From: Pseudonocardia bannensis
Lineage (GTDB): Bacteria > Actinomycetota > Actinomycetes > Mycobacteriales > Pseudonocardiaceae
Direction of reading: 5' to 3'
Assembly (NCBI RefSeq): GCF_012911875.1
Contig: NZ_JAAXKZ010000033.1
Coordinates: forward strand, 1 to 49,704
Length of the DNA stretch: 49,704 bases
Part shown: in pieces, positions 1 through 8,433 of the stretch
Numbering within the stretch: the stretch's first letter is position 1
Layout of the letters: the number at the start of each line of letters is the position of its first letter
Program-made: the position numbers and the translations under genes
Notes under the pieces: generated by a model
Seen by the model: only the letters and a program-made list of their open reading frames with translations
The model's database searches: none
What the model was told of the DNA's origin: nothing

Positions 1-2
1 CC

Positions 3-398
3 GGCCCGCCGTGGGGGTGGATCGTCGGCGCCGTCGTGCTGCTGACCGCGGTGGTCGCCGTGGCCGTCCGGCTGCGCGACCGGCGCCGGCGCGCCGCCCG
101 CGACGTGGCCGCGTTGCACGCCGAGGGTGAACGCCTGCGTGAGGCCGTGGCCGCCCTGGCCGAGCGGGTGGTGCGCTACGAGCCGCGGATCCCCTTGACC
201 GGCGACGACACCCTCGACGCCGAGTTCGACCGGCTCAGCGTCGACTATGCGGCGCTCGCGCAGGCGGTGGCGGCCGATCCGGCCGACCGGACCGCGGTCG
301 GCGCCCTGGACGCCCGGGTGGCGGCCGTCGAGGGCCGGCTCGATGCGGTCGGCGCCCGGCTCGGCGACGAACACCGGCCGGGCGCCGACCCGGCGTGA
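3..398 (+). CDS. membrane protein, 5'-partial (Rv1476-like position)
   Basis: The reading frame is open from the window edge, so the true start lies outside. The visible part begins with a hydrophobic segment (residues of the type WGWIVGAVVLLTAVVAVAV), followed by an Arg-rich stretch (RLRDRRRR). A mostly helical, charged tail of about 100 residues rich in Ala, Glu and Arg follows. This fits a single-pass membrane anchor with a cytoplasmic helical tail. It sits upstream of the RipA-like gene, the place occupied in Mycobacterium by the small membrane protein Rv1476. The assignment rests on position and topology only, since I cannot show sequence homology. No catalytic motif is visible. Confidence 0.6.
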   Translation, partial: GPPWGWIVGAVVLLTAVVAVAVRLRDRRRRAARDVAALHAEGERLREAVAALAERVVRYEPRIPLTGDDTLDAEFDRLSVDYAALAQAVAADPADRTAVGALDARVAAVEGRLDAVGARLGDEHRPGADPA

Positions 399-747
399 TC
401 AGCGGGTAGCACCGGGCGGGGCAGCACCTGCTGGAGCGCGGGCTGGTCGATCGTGGCGCCGGCGCCGCCGCGACCGCCGAGCAGGGTGACGGCGGTGACG
501 GCACCCGCGACGACTGCGGAGACGATCGGTCCTCGGCGCTCGCACGGCGCGGCGGTGTGACCCGGCTGTGGGATTCGAGCACTGTCCTCATTGACAGGAC
601 CTCGTCCGGCCGTTACGCCATGTGGTGGAAGTTGTGCCGTGTTGCGCGTGTGGCGATCGGCGCGACGTCCCCTGACTGGCACAGTCAGCACGCTCGGCGT
701 CGATCACCGGCAGGCCCCCGGCCCTGCCGGCAACGGATGGAGGTGTC
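399..747. other. intergenic stretch without a convincing gene
   Basis: No plus-strand frame here looks coding. On the minus strand, about 400-590 reads as a possible signal-peptide-like segment (Arg-Arg, then about 18 hydrophobic residues ending in AGA). It has no good start codon in frame and its frame runs into the antisense of the neighbouring gene. It may be a decayed small secreted protein or chance. The right part holds a TTGACA box and the leader of the RipA-like gene. Confidence 0.4.
591..619 (+). promoter_or_regulatory. possible sigma-A promoter upstream of ripA-like gene
   Basis: A perfect TTGACA at 591-596 is followed after 17 nt by TACGCC at 614-619. The -35 is ideal and the -10 is weak. 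It would give a leader of about 120 nt before the GTG at 748. Confidence 0.3.
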
Positions 748-2061
748 GTGCGGGCCGGACGCGCGATTGTCGTACTCGTACTGATCGCGCTGCTCGGTGG
801 CACCTCCACAGCACTGGCCCAGCCTCCGTCACCGCCGCCCCCGCCCAACCCGAGCGACCGGGAGCTGCAGGCCAGCCGCGACGCCATCGACCGGCGGGCG
901 GGTGCGCTCGGCCGGCTCACCGCCCAGCTCGCCGACCTCGACAGCCAGGCCGACGACCTGCAGGCCGCGCTCGCGGCGCAGCGGGAGACCGCCAGCGCTG
1001 CGCTGGCCGACCTCGACACGGCGCAGGCCGCGGCGGCCGAGGCCTCCCGGCGGGCCGACGCCGCCCGGGTGGAGACCCAGGCCGCGACCGTCGCCATCGA
1101 CGACGCCCGCCGCCGGCTCGACGAGTTCGCCGCGTCGACCTACCAGCAGGGGCTCGACGCCGGCGCGCTCGGCCTGCTCACCGCGGCGACCAGCCCCGAG
1201 GACCTGGTCGCGCGGGCCGAACTGCGTGACGTCATCGCCCGGTCCCAGCTGGCGGCCCAGGACGGTCTGGAACGCGCGCGCGTCGACAAGGCGAACGCGG
1301 ACTCGCGGGCCCGCGCCGCGCTCGAGGAGGCCCGCACCCGGGAGGCGGAGGCGGCGGCGGCCAAGGCGGCCGCCGACGACGCCGTCGCCCAGGCCGAGGA
1401 CGCGGCGCGCGCCCAGGCCGCGCAGCTCGCGCAGGTCAGCGCGCAGCGCGCCGATGTGCAGCGTCAGCTCGACGCCGCCGCGGCCTCCGACGCGGGCCTG
1501 CGGGCGCAGCGGGATCGTTACGAGGGCTGGCAGCGTCAGCAGGCCGCGCAACGCGCCGCCGAGGAACGCGCCGCGCAGCGGGCCGCGGCGGCCCGGCTCG
1601 AATCGGGTGGCCGCGACGACCGCCGCGCCCCGGCCGTGCGGGCGGGCTCCGGTGCCGTCCAGCGGGTGATCGACCGGGCGATGTCGCAGATCGGCGTCCA
1701 GTACGTGTGGGGCGGGGGCAACGGGCGCGGTCCCACCACCGGCATCCCGGACGGGCTGGGCTCCCCGCTCGACCGGATCGGGTTCGACTGCTCCGGCCTG
1801 ATGCTCTACGCCTTCAACGGCGTGGGTGTCTCGCTGCCGCGGGTGAGCCGCAACCAGTTCAACGCCGGCCGCAAGGTGCCGATCTCCGAGCTGCGGCCGG
1901 GCGACATGGTCTTCTACAAGAACGGTGGCGCCCCGATCCACCACGTCGCGATGTTCATCGGCAACGGCAAGATGATCGAGGCGCCCTACACCGGGGCCAA
2001 CGTGCGCGTCGTCCCGCTGCGCACGAAGGGTCTGCTCCCGCAGGCCACCCGGATGCTGTGA
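748..2061 (+). CDS. ripA: RipA-like peptidoglycan endopeptidase (NlpC/P60)
   Basis: Secreted cell-wall hydrolase expected to cut D-Glu to diaminopimelate bonds in peptidoglycan stems during cell separation. Residues 1-25 form a signal peptide (hydrophobic core VVLVLIALLGG, cleavage near ALA-Q), followed by a proline-rich patch. Residues 40-290 are Ala/Glu/Arg-rich heptads, a long coiled coil typical of the autoinhibitory N-domain of RipA. The NlpC/P60 domain fills roughly residues 310-437, with Cys348 in FDCSG, His399 in HHVAMF and Glu411 in MIEAP as the likely triad. Length (437 aa) is close to mycobacterial RipA. The GTG start has GGAGG six bases upstream. Unlike Mycobacterium, no second RipB-like copy follows. 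Confidence 0.9.
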   Translation: MRAGRAIVVLVLIALLGGTSTALAQPPSPPPPPNPSDRELQASRDAIDRRAGALGRLTAQLADLDSQADDLQAALAAQRETASAALADLDTAQAAAAEASRRADAARVETQAATVAIDDARRRLDEFAASTYQQGLDAGALGLLTAATSPEDLVARAELRDVIARSQLAAQDGLERARVDKANADSRARAALEEARTREAEAAAAKAAADDAVAQAEDAARAQAAQLAQVSAQRADVQRQLDAAAASDAGLRAQRDRYEGWQRQQAAQRAAEERAAQRAAAARLESGGRDDRRAPAVRAGSGAVQRVIDRAMSQIGVQYVWGGGNGRGPTTGIPDGLGSPLDRIGFDCSGLMLYAFNGVGVSLPRVSRNQFNAGRKVPISELRPGDMVFYKNGGAPIHHVAMFIGNGKMIEAPYTGANVRVVPLRTKGLLPQATRML

Positions 2062-2272
2062 CGGGAAGCGGACGCCGTGTCCGCCGCCGCCCGGGCCGGT
2101 GAGCGGTCCGCGGGCCTCGGCCGCGCCGTCATGTCAGCTCCCGGCGTTCCCCGGTGAGCGGTCGGAGCTGGATGCGCTCGTCGGGCCCGCCCGACGAGGT
2201 ACCGACGGTCACGGACCGGTCTCGGAGCGGTGCCCGGCCGCCCGGTGCGATCGCGGGTTTCACCGCCGTCAT

Positions 2273-2278
2273 ACGGTG
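2273..2278 (+). promoter_or_regulatory. candidate -10 box of the moxR operon
   Basis: TACGGT lies 16 nt before the GTG at 2295. It would give a very short leader that still contains a GGATGGGG ribosome-binding region. No good -35 is seen. Confidence 0.3.
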
Positions 2279-2294
2279 ATCGGGGTGGGATGGG

Positions 2295-3368
2295 GTGGTG
2301 AGCGTGCCGGAGTCTCAGGACCGACCCAGCGGCGCGGACGGCGCCGTGCCCAGTCCCGCCCGGGAGGGCGAGAAGCTCGAGCGCGTCGTGTTCGAGATCA
2401 AGCGGGTGATCGTCGGGCAGGACAGGCTGGTCGAGCGGATGCTCGTCGGCCTGCTGGCGAAGGGGCACCTGCTGCTGGAGGGCGTGCCCGGGGTCGCGAA
2501 GACCCTCGCGGTCGAGACCGTGGCCAAGGTCGTCGGCGGCACGTTCGCGCGCCTGCAGTTCACCCCCGACCTCGTGCCCGCCGACATCCTCGGCACCCGG
2601 ATCTACCGGCAGGGCCGCGAGGAGTTCGACGTCGAGCTCGGCCCGGTGGTCGCGAACTTCGTGCTCGCGGACGAGATCAACCGCGCGCCGGCGAAGGTGC
2701 AGTCGGCGATGCTCGAGGTGATGGCCGAGCGGCACCTGTCGATCGGCGGCAAGACGTTCCCGATGCCCGACCCGTTCCTGGTGCTGGCCACCCAGAACCC
2801 GATCGAGAACGAGGGTGTCTATCCGCTGCCCGAGGCGCAGCGCGACCGGTTCCTCTTCAAGATCATCGTCGAGTACCCGGGCGTGGAGGAGGAGCGCGAG
2901 ATCGTCTACCGGATGGGTGCGGAGCCGCCCGTCGCGCAGCAGGTGATCGATCCCGGCGAGCTGTCCCGGCTGCAGCAGGTGGCGTCGCGGGTGTTCGTGC
3001 ACCACGCGCTGGTCGACTACGTGGTGCGCCTCGTCGTCGCCACCCGGACCCCGGCCGAGCACGGCCTGTCCGACATCGCGGGCTGGGTGTCCTACGGCGC
3101 CTCGCCGCGGGCCACGCTCGGCATCGTCGCCGCCGCGCGGGCGCTCGCGCTGATCCGCGGGCGCGACTACGTGCTGCCGCAGGACGTGCTCGACGTCGCC
3201 CCCGACGTGCTGCGGCACCGCCTGGTGCTGTCCTACGACGCCGTGGCCGACCAGGTGCCGATGGACCACATCATCTCCCGGGTGCTGCAGACCGTGCCGC
3301 TGCCGCAGGTCACCGCGCGGCCCCAGCAGAACCCGGTGCCCTACACCCAGGCGGGCACGCCCACGTGA
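2295..3368 (+). CDS. moxR: MoxR-family AAA+ ATPase
   Basis: Cytoplasmic AAA+ ATPase of the MoxR family. These usually act as chaperone-like partners of VWA-domain proteins. Walker A is GVPGVAKT at residues 63-70. Walker B is LADEINRAP, and sensor 1 lies in LATQNPIENEG, followed by the arginine-containing EAQRDRF. The 357-residue length is normal for the family (about 330-380). The start has tandem GTG codons at 2295 and 2298, and I keep the first. The stop overlaps the next gene's GTG (GTGA), so MoxR, DUF58 and VWA form one coupled operon, as at Rv1479-Rv1481 in M. tuberculosis. Confidence 0.93.
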   Translation: MVSVPESQDRPSGADGAVPSPAREGEKLERVVFEIKRVIVGQDRLVERMLVGLLAKGHLLLEGVPGVAKTLAVETVAKVVGGTFARLQFTPDLVPADILGTRIYRQGREEFDVELGPVVANFVLADEINRAPAKVQSAMLEVMAERHLSIGGKTFPMPDPFLVLATQNPIENEGVYPLPEAQRDRFLFKIIVEYPGVEEEREIVYRMGAEPPVAQQVIDPGELSRLQQVASRVFVHHALVDYVVRLVVATRTPAEHGLSDIAGWVSYGASPRATLGIVAAARALALIRGRDYVLPQDVLDVAPDVLRHRLVLSYDAVADQVPMDHIISRVLQTVPLPQVTARPQQNPVPYTQAGTPT

Positions 3369-4390
3369 GTTCCGGGCCGTCTCCCGAGCTGCCGGAAGGC
3401 CACCCTGCTGTCACCTCGTGGCGGGACGGTGGTCCTGCGGCGCCGGGGCCCGGAAGGCCGGGGGTGCCGCGGCCCGCGACCGCCCCGCCGTCGCTGCGCC
3501 ACGGCCGGTTGGAGGCGGCCCTGCGCACCCTGGAACTGTCGGTGCGCCGCCGTCTCGACGGCCTGCTGCAGGGCAACCACCTCGGTCTCGTCCCCGGTCC
3601 GGGCAGCGAGCCCGGGGAGGCCCGCATCTACCAGCCCGGCGACGACGTCCGTCGGATGGACTGGGCCGTCACCGCCCGGACCACCGAGGCGCACGTCCGG
3701 GAGACCGTCGCCGATCGGGAGCTGGAGACGTGGGTCGTGCTGGACCTGTCGCCCAGCCTGGACTTCGGGACCGCGGCCTGCGAGAAGCGCGACCTGGCGG
3801 TGGCGGCCCTCGCCGCGGTCGCCCACCTGACGCGCGGTGGCGGCAACCGGATCGGTGCGCTGGTCGCCACCGGGCAGCGGACCGTCCGCATCCCGGCCCG
3901 CGGCGGTCTCGCGCACGCCCGCGGGCTCATCCGCCGCGTCGCGCAGACCCCGCGCGCCCCGGAGGGCACCCGGGGTGATCTGACCGCCGCCATCGAGCAG
4001 CTGCGCCGCCCGCCGCGGCGTCGCGGGCTGGCGGTGGTGATCTCGGACTTCCTCGGCGAGCCCGACTGGGAGCGCCCGCTGCGCGCGTTGTCCACCCGGC
4101 ACGACCTGCTCGCCGTCGAGGTGCTCGACCCGCGCGAGCTCGAACTGCCCGAAGTCGGAACGGTCGTGCTGGCCGACCCGGAGACCGGACGGCAGCGCGA
4201 GGTCGTCACGACACCGCTGCTGTGCCGGGAGTTCGCCGCGGCGGCCGCCGAGCACCGCGACCGGGTGGCCGCGACGCTGCGCCGGTGCGGGGCCGCGCAC
4301 CTGACACTGCGCACCGACTCCGACTGGATCGCCGACGTGGTCCGGTTCGCGCTGGCCCGTAAGCGGGCGTGGTCGGGGGGTGGGCGGTGA
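3365..4390 (+). CDS. DUF58 domain protein
   Basis: DUF58 proteins are VWA-like partners encoded beside MoxR ATPases. Their biochemical role is not settled, but the pair is linked to envelope stress and to metal or cofactor insertion. The N-terminal 40 residues are Pro/Gly-rich and probably disordered. The DUF58 signature is at about residues 85-105 (IYQPGDDVRRMDWAVTART). A VWA-like fold follows with DLSPSLDFG at about residue 130 and VISDFLGE later. GTG at 3365 overlaps the moxR stop by four bases, indicating translational coupling. No transmembrane segment is seen. Length (341 aa) is in the usual range. Confidence 0.88.
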   Translation: MSSGPSPELPEGHPAVTSWRDGGPAAPGPGRPGVPRPATAPPSLRHGRLEAALRTLELSVRRRLDGLLQGNHLGLVPGPGSEPGEARIYQPGDDVRRMDWAVTARTTEAHVRETVADRELETWVVLDLSPSLDFGTAACEKRDLAVAALAAVAHLTRGGGNRIGALVATGQRTVRIPARGGLAHARGLIRRVAQTPRAPEGTRGDLTAAIEQLRRPPRRRGLAVVISDFLGEPDWERPLRALSTRHDLLAVEVLDPRELELPEVGTVVLADPETGRQREVVTTPLLCREFAAAAAEHRDRVAATLRRCGAAHLTLRTDSDWIADVVRFALARKRAWSGGGR

Positions 4391-4442
4391 TCGGACACCG
4401 CGGCTCCTGCCACCGTGGCACCGAGCGCAGGGAGGTGACCAG

Positions 4443-5426
4443 GTGACGTTCTCCTCGCCGTGGTGGCTGCTCGGGCTCCTCGTCGTCGCCGCGCTGGCCG
4501 CCGGGTACCTGGTGCTACTGCGCCGTCGCCGCAGCGACGTCATCCGGTTCACGAACCTGGAGTTGCTCGACCGGGTCGCGCCGAAGCGGCTCGGCTGGCA
4601 GCGGCACCTGCCGGCGGCCGCGCTGATCGCCGCGGCGGCCGTGCTCACCGTCGCGCTCGCCGGGCCCGAGGCCGAGGCGAAGGTCCCGCGCAACCGGGCG
4701 ACGGTCGTGCTGGTCATCGACGTGTCGCTGTCGATGCAGGCCACCGACGTGGAGCCGAACCGGCTCGCCGCCGCCCAGGCCGCGGCCAAGTCGTTCGCCG
4801 ACCAGCTCACTCCGGGGATCAACCTCGGCCTGGTGTCGTTCGCCGGCACCGCGGCGGTGCTCGTCTCGCCCACGACCGACCGGGAAGCGGTGAAGCGGGC
4901 GGTCGACGGGCTCAAGCTCTCGGAGTCGACCGCGACCGGTGAGGCGATCTTCGCGGCGATGCAGTCGGTGGAGACGTTCTCGCAGGCCTTCGCCGGTTCC
5001 GGCGCCGAGGGCCCGCCGCCGGCGCGCATCGTGCTGATGAGCGACGGCAAGCAGACCGTCCCGGGCCCGGACGGGGAGAACGAACCCCGCGGGGCGTTCA
5101 CCGCGGCCCGCACCGCGGCCGAGGCGAAGGTCCCGGTCTCGACGATCTCGTTCGGCACCGAGTACGGCACGATCGAGATCGAGGGCGGGCGGACCCGCGT
5201 GGCTGTCGACGACGCGTCGATGCGCGAGATCGCGACGCTGTCCGGCGGGCAGTTCTTCACCGCGGCCACCGAGGACGAGTTGCGGCAGGTCTACGCCGAG
5301 CTGGGCGAGCAGATCGGATACGAGGTGCGCCGGGTCGACACCAGCCGGCCGTGGCTCGCGGGCGGCGCGTTCCTGCTGGTGGCCGGCGTCGGCTCCGGCC
5401 TCGCCCTGGGCCGCCGCCTCCCCTGA
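4443..5426 (+). CDS. VWA-domain membrane protein (Rv1481/BatA-like)
   Basis: Membrane-anchored von Willebrand A protein, third member of the MoxR-DUF58-VWA module. The N-terminus has a transmembrane segment (about residues 5-25, WWLLGLLVVAALAAGYLVLL), then a second hydrophobic helix near residues 55-75 before the VWA domain. The metal-ion site starts at Asp93 in DVSLSMQ, with the later MSDGK motif. A C-terminal helix (FLLVAGVGSGLALG) gives a third membrane pass. The GTG at 4443 follows GGAGGTG with good spacing, which is why it is preferred over the upstream GTG at 4380. It is homologous in layout to Rv1481. The 3' end runs straight into a tandem-repeat array. Confidence 0.88.
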   Translation: MTFSSPWWLLGLLVVAALAAGYLVLLRRRRSDVIRFTNLELLDRVAPKRLGWQRHLPAAALIAAAAVLTVALAGPEAEAKVPRNRATVVLVIDVSLSMQATDVEPNRLAAAQAAAKSFADQLTPGINLGLVSFAGTAAVLVSPTTDREAVKRAVDGLKLSESTATGEAIFAAMQSVETFSQAFAGSGAEGPPPARIVLMSDGKQTVPGPDGENEPRGAFTAARTAAEAKVPVSTISFGTEYGTIEIEGGRTRVAVDDASMREIATLSGGQFFTAATEDELRQVYAELGEQIGYEVRRVDTSRPWLAGGAFLLVAGVGSGLALGRRLP

Positions 5427-5430
5427 CCCC

Positions 5431-5562
5431 GCGAGTCGGGGTCTCCACGCGCGCGAGTCGGGGTATTCAGGCGCGCGAGTCGGGGTCTCCGGGTCCGCGA
5501 GTCGGGGTCTCTACGCGCGCGAGTCGGGGGAGCCAGGAGACCGAGTCGCACTTTCCGGTGAG
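5431..5562. repeat. 22-bp tandem repeat, six copies
   Basis: The core GCGAGTCGGGGTCTCC recurs with starts at 5431, 5453, 5475, 5497 and 5519, exactly 22 bp apart, and a degenerate sixth copy (CCGAGTCG) starts at 5541. The first ten bases are nearly invariant while the rest drifts. The array fills most of the gap between the VWA gene and fabG. There are no spacers, so this is not CRISPR. Confidence 0.9.
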
Positions 5563-5621
5563 TGGGACCCGTGCCGGGTGTGACCGTCGCCGACACGCGC
5601 TGCGCGACGCGTCCCGTGCAA

Positions 5622-5627
5622 TAGGGT
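5622..5627 (+). promoter_or_regulatory. -10 box of fabG, leaderless type
   Basis: TAGGGT is followed by 7 nt and then GTG at 5635. Transcription starting about 7 nt after the -10 would begin at or next to the start codon. No -35 is obvious. Confidence 0.45.
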
Positions 5628-5634
5628 GGCCGCC

Positions 5635-6345
5635 GTGGGACGCAGCGTGCTGGTGACCGGAGGAAACCGTGGAATCGGGCTCGCGATCGCGCAGGCGTTC
5701 GCGGCCCAGGGCGACCAGGTGGCGGTGACCCACCGCAGCGGCGCCGACGGCCTGCCGGGCGAGTTGCTGCCCGTGCAGTGCGACGTCACCGACGCCGACG
5801 CCGTCGACGCGGCGTTCACCACGGTCGAGGAGAAGCACGGGCCGGTCCAGGTGCTCGTCTCCAACGCCGGCATCACCGACGACACCCTGCTCATGCGGAT
5901 GAGCGAGGACCAGTTCACCCGCGTCGTCGACGCGAACCTGACCGCCGCCTACCGGGTCGCCAAGCGCGCCTCGCGCGGCATGCTGCGGGCCAAGAGCGGA
6001 CGGATGATCTTCGTTTCGTCGGTCGTCGGACTCACCGGGTCCGCCGGCCAGGTCAACTACGCCGCCTCGAAGGCCGGCCTCGTCGGGCTGGCCCGCTCGG
6101 TGGCCCGGGAGCTCGGCTCGCGCGGCATCACGGCCAACGTCGTCGCCCCCGGGTTCGTCGACACCGACATGACCCGCGCCCTGCCCGAGTCCCGGCGCAC
6201 CGAGATCCTCGGCCAGGTCCCGCTGGGCCGCTACGCCTCGCCCGAGGAGATCGCAGCCGCCGTGACCTGGCTGGGCTCCGACGCGGCCGGCTACGTCACC
6301 GGCGCCGTCATCCCCGTCGACGGCGGCCTCGGCATGGGCCACTGA
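5635..6345 (+). CDS. fabG: 3-oxoacyl-[ACP] reductase FabG
   Basis: NADPH-dependent reduction of 3-oxoacyl-ACP in type II fatty acid synthesis, cytoplasmic. It is a short-chain dehydrogenase with the cofactor loop TGGNRGIG near the N-terminus, NAG at about residue 78, catalytic Ser in VSSVVG, Tyr142 and Lys146 in YAASK, and the C-terminal VDGGLGMGH typical of FabG. Length is 236 aa. Two GTG starts compete (5626 and 5635). I choose 5635 because TAGGGT lies 7 nt before it, predicting a leaderless mRNA. It lies upstream of inhA, as fabG1-inhA do in mycobacteria, but the two genes are separated here by 187 bp containing repeats, so inhA may have its own promoter. Confidence 0.93.
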   Translation: MGRSVLVTGGNRGIGLAIAQAFAAQGDQVAVTHRSGADGLPGELLPVQCDVTDADAVDAAFTTVEEKHGPVQVLVSNAGITDDTLLMRMSEDQFTRVVDANLTAAYRVAKRASRGMLRAKSGRMIFVSSVVGLTGSAGQVNYAASKAGLVGLARSVARELGSRGITANVVAPGFVDTDMTRALPESRRTEILGQVPLGRYASPEEIAAAVTWLGSDAAGYVTGAVIPVDGGLGMGH

Positions 6346-6356
6346 GGCCCGCGGCC

Positions 6357-6456
6357 GCGGTGCCGAACATCGGACCGGGTCCGCGGCCGCGGTGCCGAAG
6401 CATCGGACCGGGCCCGGGGTCGCGGTGCCGAAGCATCGGTACCGAGGCCCGTGATC
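6357..6456. repeat. about 33-bp tandem repeat, three copies
   Basis: The unit GCGGTGCCGAAGCATCGG begins at 6357, 6389 and 6422 (spacing 32 and 33 bp), with diverged ends. A related TCGGTACCGAG motif appears at about 6437 and again at about 6471, suggesting a worn fourth copy. The array occupies the fabG-inhA gap and differs in sequence from the 22-bp array on the other side of fabG. Confidence 0.8.
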
Positions 6457-6532
6457 TCGGACCCGACACGTCGGTACCGAGTCCTACCCAGACCGGGGCC
6501 CTGACCTCCATCTCCTACCAGGAAGGCACCAC

Positions 6533-7309
6533 ATGGGACTGCTCGACGGCAAGCGCCTGCTCATCACCGGCGTCATCACCGACGCGTCGCTCGCGTTCCA
6601 CGTCGCCAAGGTCGCCCAGAACGAGGGCGCCGACGTCGTGCTCACCGGGTTCGGCCGGATGCGCCTGGTCGAGCGGATCGCGCAGCGGCTGCCGAAGCCG
6701 GCGCCCGTCGTCGAACTCGACGTCGCGAACCAGGAGCAGCTCGACAGCCTCGCCGAGCGGGTCTCCGAGCACCTCGGTGAGAACCCCAGGCTCGACGGCG
6801 TGCTGCACTCCATCGGCTTCGCGCCCGCGAGCTGCCTCGGCGAGGACGCGTTCATGACCGCGCCCTGGGAGGACGTCGCGACGACCATCCAGGTCAGTGC
6901 GTACTCGTTCAAGTCGCTGTCGACGGCGCTACTTCCGCTCCTCGGGCCGGGCAGCTCGATCGTCGGCATGGACTTCGACAACCGGCAGGCCTGGCCCGCG
7001 TACGACTGGATGGGCGTGGCGAAGTCCACGCTGGAGTCCGTCACCCGCTACCTGGCGCGTGACCTGGGGCCCAAGGGGATCCGGGTCAACCTCGTCGCCG
7101 CCGGGCCGGTGAAGACGATGGCCGCCAAGTCGATCCCCGGGTTCGCCGCGTTCGAGGACTCCTGGGACGGGCGCGCCCCGCTGGGCTGGGACGTCAACGA
7201 CCCGATCCCGGTGGCCAAGACGGTGTGCGCGCTGCTGTCGGACTGGCTGCCGGCCACCACCGGGTCGATGGTGTGGGCCGACGGCGGGTTCCACGCGATC
7301 GGGGTCTAA
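6533..7309 (+). CDS. inhA: enoyl-[ACP] reductase (NADH) InhA
   Basis: NADH-dependent enoyl-ACP reductase of type II fatty acid synthesis, the enzyme class inhibited by the isoniazid-NAD adduct in M. tuberculosis. It shows the FabI/InhA form of the SDR fold: [16 protein letters not shown] cofactor loop, LHSIGF, VGMDFD, Tyr157 and Lys164 (Y-x6-K, one residue offset from M. tuberculosis Tyr158/Lys165), and near-identity to InhA over [17 protein letters not shown]. At 258 aa it is slightly shorter than mycobacterial InhA, mostly in the substrate-loop region after [17 protein letters not shown] precedes the ATG. Ferrochelatase follows after 7 bp, so they are probably cotranscribed. Confidence 0.95.
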   Translation: MGLLDGKRLLITGVITDASLAFHVAKVAQNEGADVVLTGFGRMRLVERIAQRLPKPAPVVELDVANQEQLDSLAERVSEHLGENPRLDGVLHSIGFAPASCLGEDAFMTAPWEDVATTIQVSAYSFKSLSTALLPLLGPGSSIVGMDFDNRQAWPAYDWMGVAKSTLESVTRYLARDLGPKGIRVNLVAAGPVKTMAAKSIPGFAAFEDSWDGRAPLGWDVNDPIPVAKTVCALLSDWLPATTGSMVWADGGFHAIGV

Positions 7310-7316
7310 TGGAGGC

Positions 7317-8360
7317 GTGAGTGAGTTCGATGCGCTTCTGGTGCTGTCGTTCGGCGGCCCCGAGGGCCCCGACGAAGTACGCCCCTTCCTGGAGAACGTG
7401 GTCCGCGGCCGTGGGGTCCCGCCTGAGCGGCTCGACGCCGTCGAGGAGCACTACCGGCACTTCGGTGGGGTCTCCCCGATCAACGCACGCAACCGGGAGC
7501 TGATCGCGGCGATCCGGGAGCGCACCGACCTGCCGGTGTATTTCGGGAACCGCAACTGGCACCCGATGGCTGAGGACACCGTCGCTCAGATGGCTCGCGA
7601 CGGGGTGCGCCGCGCCCTGGTGTTCGCGACGAGCGCCTACGGTGGGTACTCGGCGTGCCGGCAGTACCACGAGGACATCGCGCGGTCCCGCAAGGCGGTG
7701 GGTGACGGCGCGCCGGAGCTGGTGAAGTTGCGGCACTTCTTCGATCATCCGGAGTTCGTGGCCGCCAACGCCGACGCCGTGCGGGCCGCGCTGGCCACGC
7801 TGCCCGCCGAGGTGCGTGACTCCGCCCGGATCGTCTTCACCGCGCACTCGATCCCCACCGCGGCCGACGCCGCGGCCGGCCCTTCGGAAGAGGGCGGGCA
7901 CCGCTACTCCGAGCAGATCGCCGACGCCGCCCGGCTGGTCGCGGCCGATCTGGGGGTGGCCGAGCACGACGTGGTCTGGCAGTCGCGCTCCGGCCCGCCC
8001 CAGGTGCCGTGGCTCGAGCCGGACATCGTCGACCACATCGAGGCGCTGCACGCCGCGGGCGTTCCGGCCGTCGTCGTCGCGCCGGTGGGGTTCGTGTCCG
8101 ACCACGTCGAGGTCGTGTGGGACCTGGACAACGAGGCCGCCGACCGGGCCGCCGAGCTGGGCATGGGCTTCGCCCGGGCGGCGACGGCGGGTCCGGACCC
8201 GCGGTTCGCGGACATGGTCGTCGAGTTGATCGCCGAGCACACCTCCGGCGCGCCGGAGCGGGGGATCGGCTCGGTGCCCCGGGCCGGGTGCACCGTGAAC
8301 GGTGAACCGTGCGCGGTGAACTGCTGCCTGCCCGCCCGCCGCCCCTCCTGCCCTCGCTGA
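7317..8360 (+). CDS. hemH: ferrochelatase (coproporphyrin-type, Fe-S)
   Basis: Inserts ferrous iron into the porphyrin. In Actinobacteria the substrate is generally coproporphyrin III (CpfC role). The family N-terminus is clear ([19 protein letters not shown]), with [21 protein letters not shown], the catalytic-region FTAHSIP and [13 protein letters not shown]. The C-terminus carries Cys325, Cys332, Cys336 and Cys337, which match the C-terminal ligands of [2Fe-2S] ferrochelatases known from actinobacteria. The GTG at 7317 is only one base after GGAGG, unusually close, yet conservation starts at residue 4, so no later start is possible. The stop codon lies inside the base of a long terminator hairpin. 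Confidence 0.93.
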   Translation: MSEFDALLVLSFGGPEGPDEVRPFLENVVRGRGVPPERLDAVEEHYRHFGGVSPINARNRELIAAIRERTDLPVYFGNRNWHPMAEDTVAQMARDGVRRALVFATSAYGGYSACRQYHEDIARSRKAVGDGAPELVKLRHFFDHPEFVAANADAVRAALATLPAEVRDSARIVFTAHSIPTAADAAAGPSEEGGHRYSEQIADAARLVAADLGVAEHDVVWQSRSGPPQVPWLEPDIVDHIEALHAAGVPAVVVAPVGFVSDHVEVVWDLDNEAADRAAELGMGFARAATAGPDPRFADMVVELIAEHTSGAPERGIGSVPRAGCTVNGEPCAVNCCLPARRPSCPR

Positions 8361-8418
8361 TCAAGGCCGGAAGGGGCCTGTCGAAGATCGACAAGGCCCC
8401 TTGTGCCCTTGATCAGCG
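8355..8418. terminator. bidirectional hairpin terminator
   Basis: Outer arms CGCTGATCAAGG (8355-8366) and its perfect complement (8407-8418) enclose a second near-perfect stem of about 14 bp around a 3-nt AGA loop. It lies between convergent hemH and the hydrolase, and the hemH TGA is part of the outer arm. Confidence 0.85.
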
Positions 8419-8433
8419 GGGGGTGGGGTGGGG

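Noticed and set aside
5431..5562. CRISPR array
   Set aside because: Units are directly adjacent at 22 bp with no unique spacers, and no cas genes are present.
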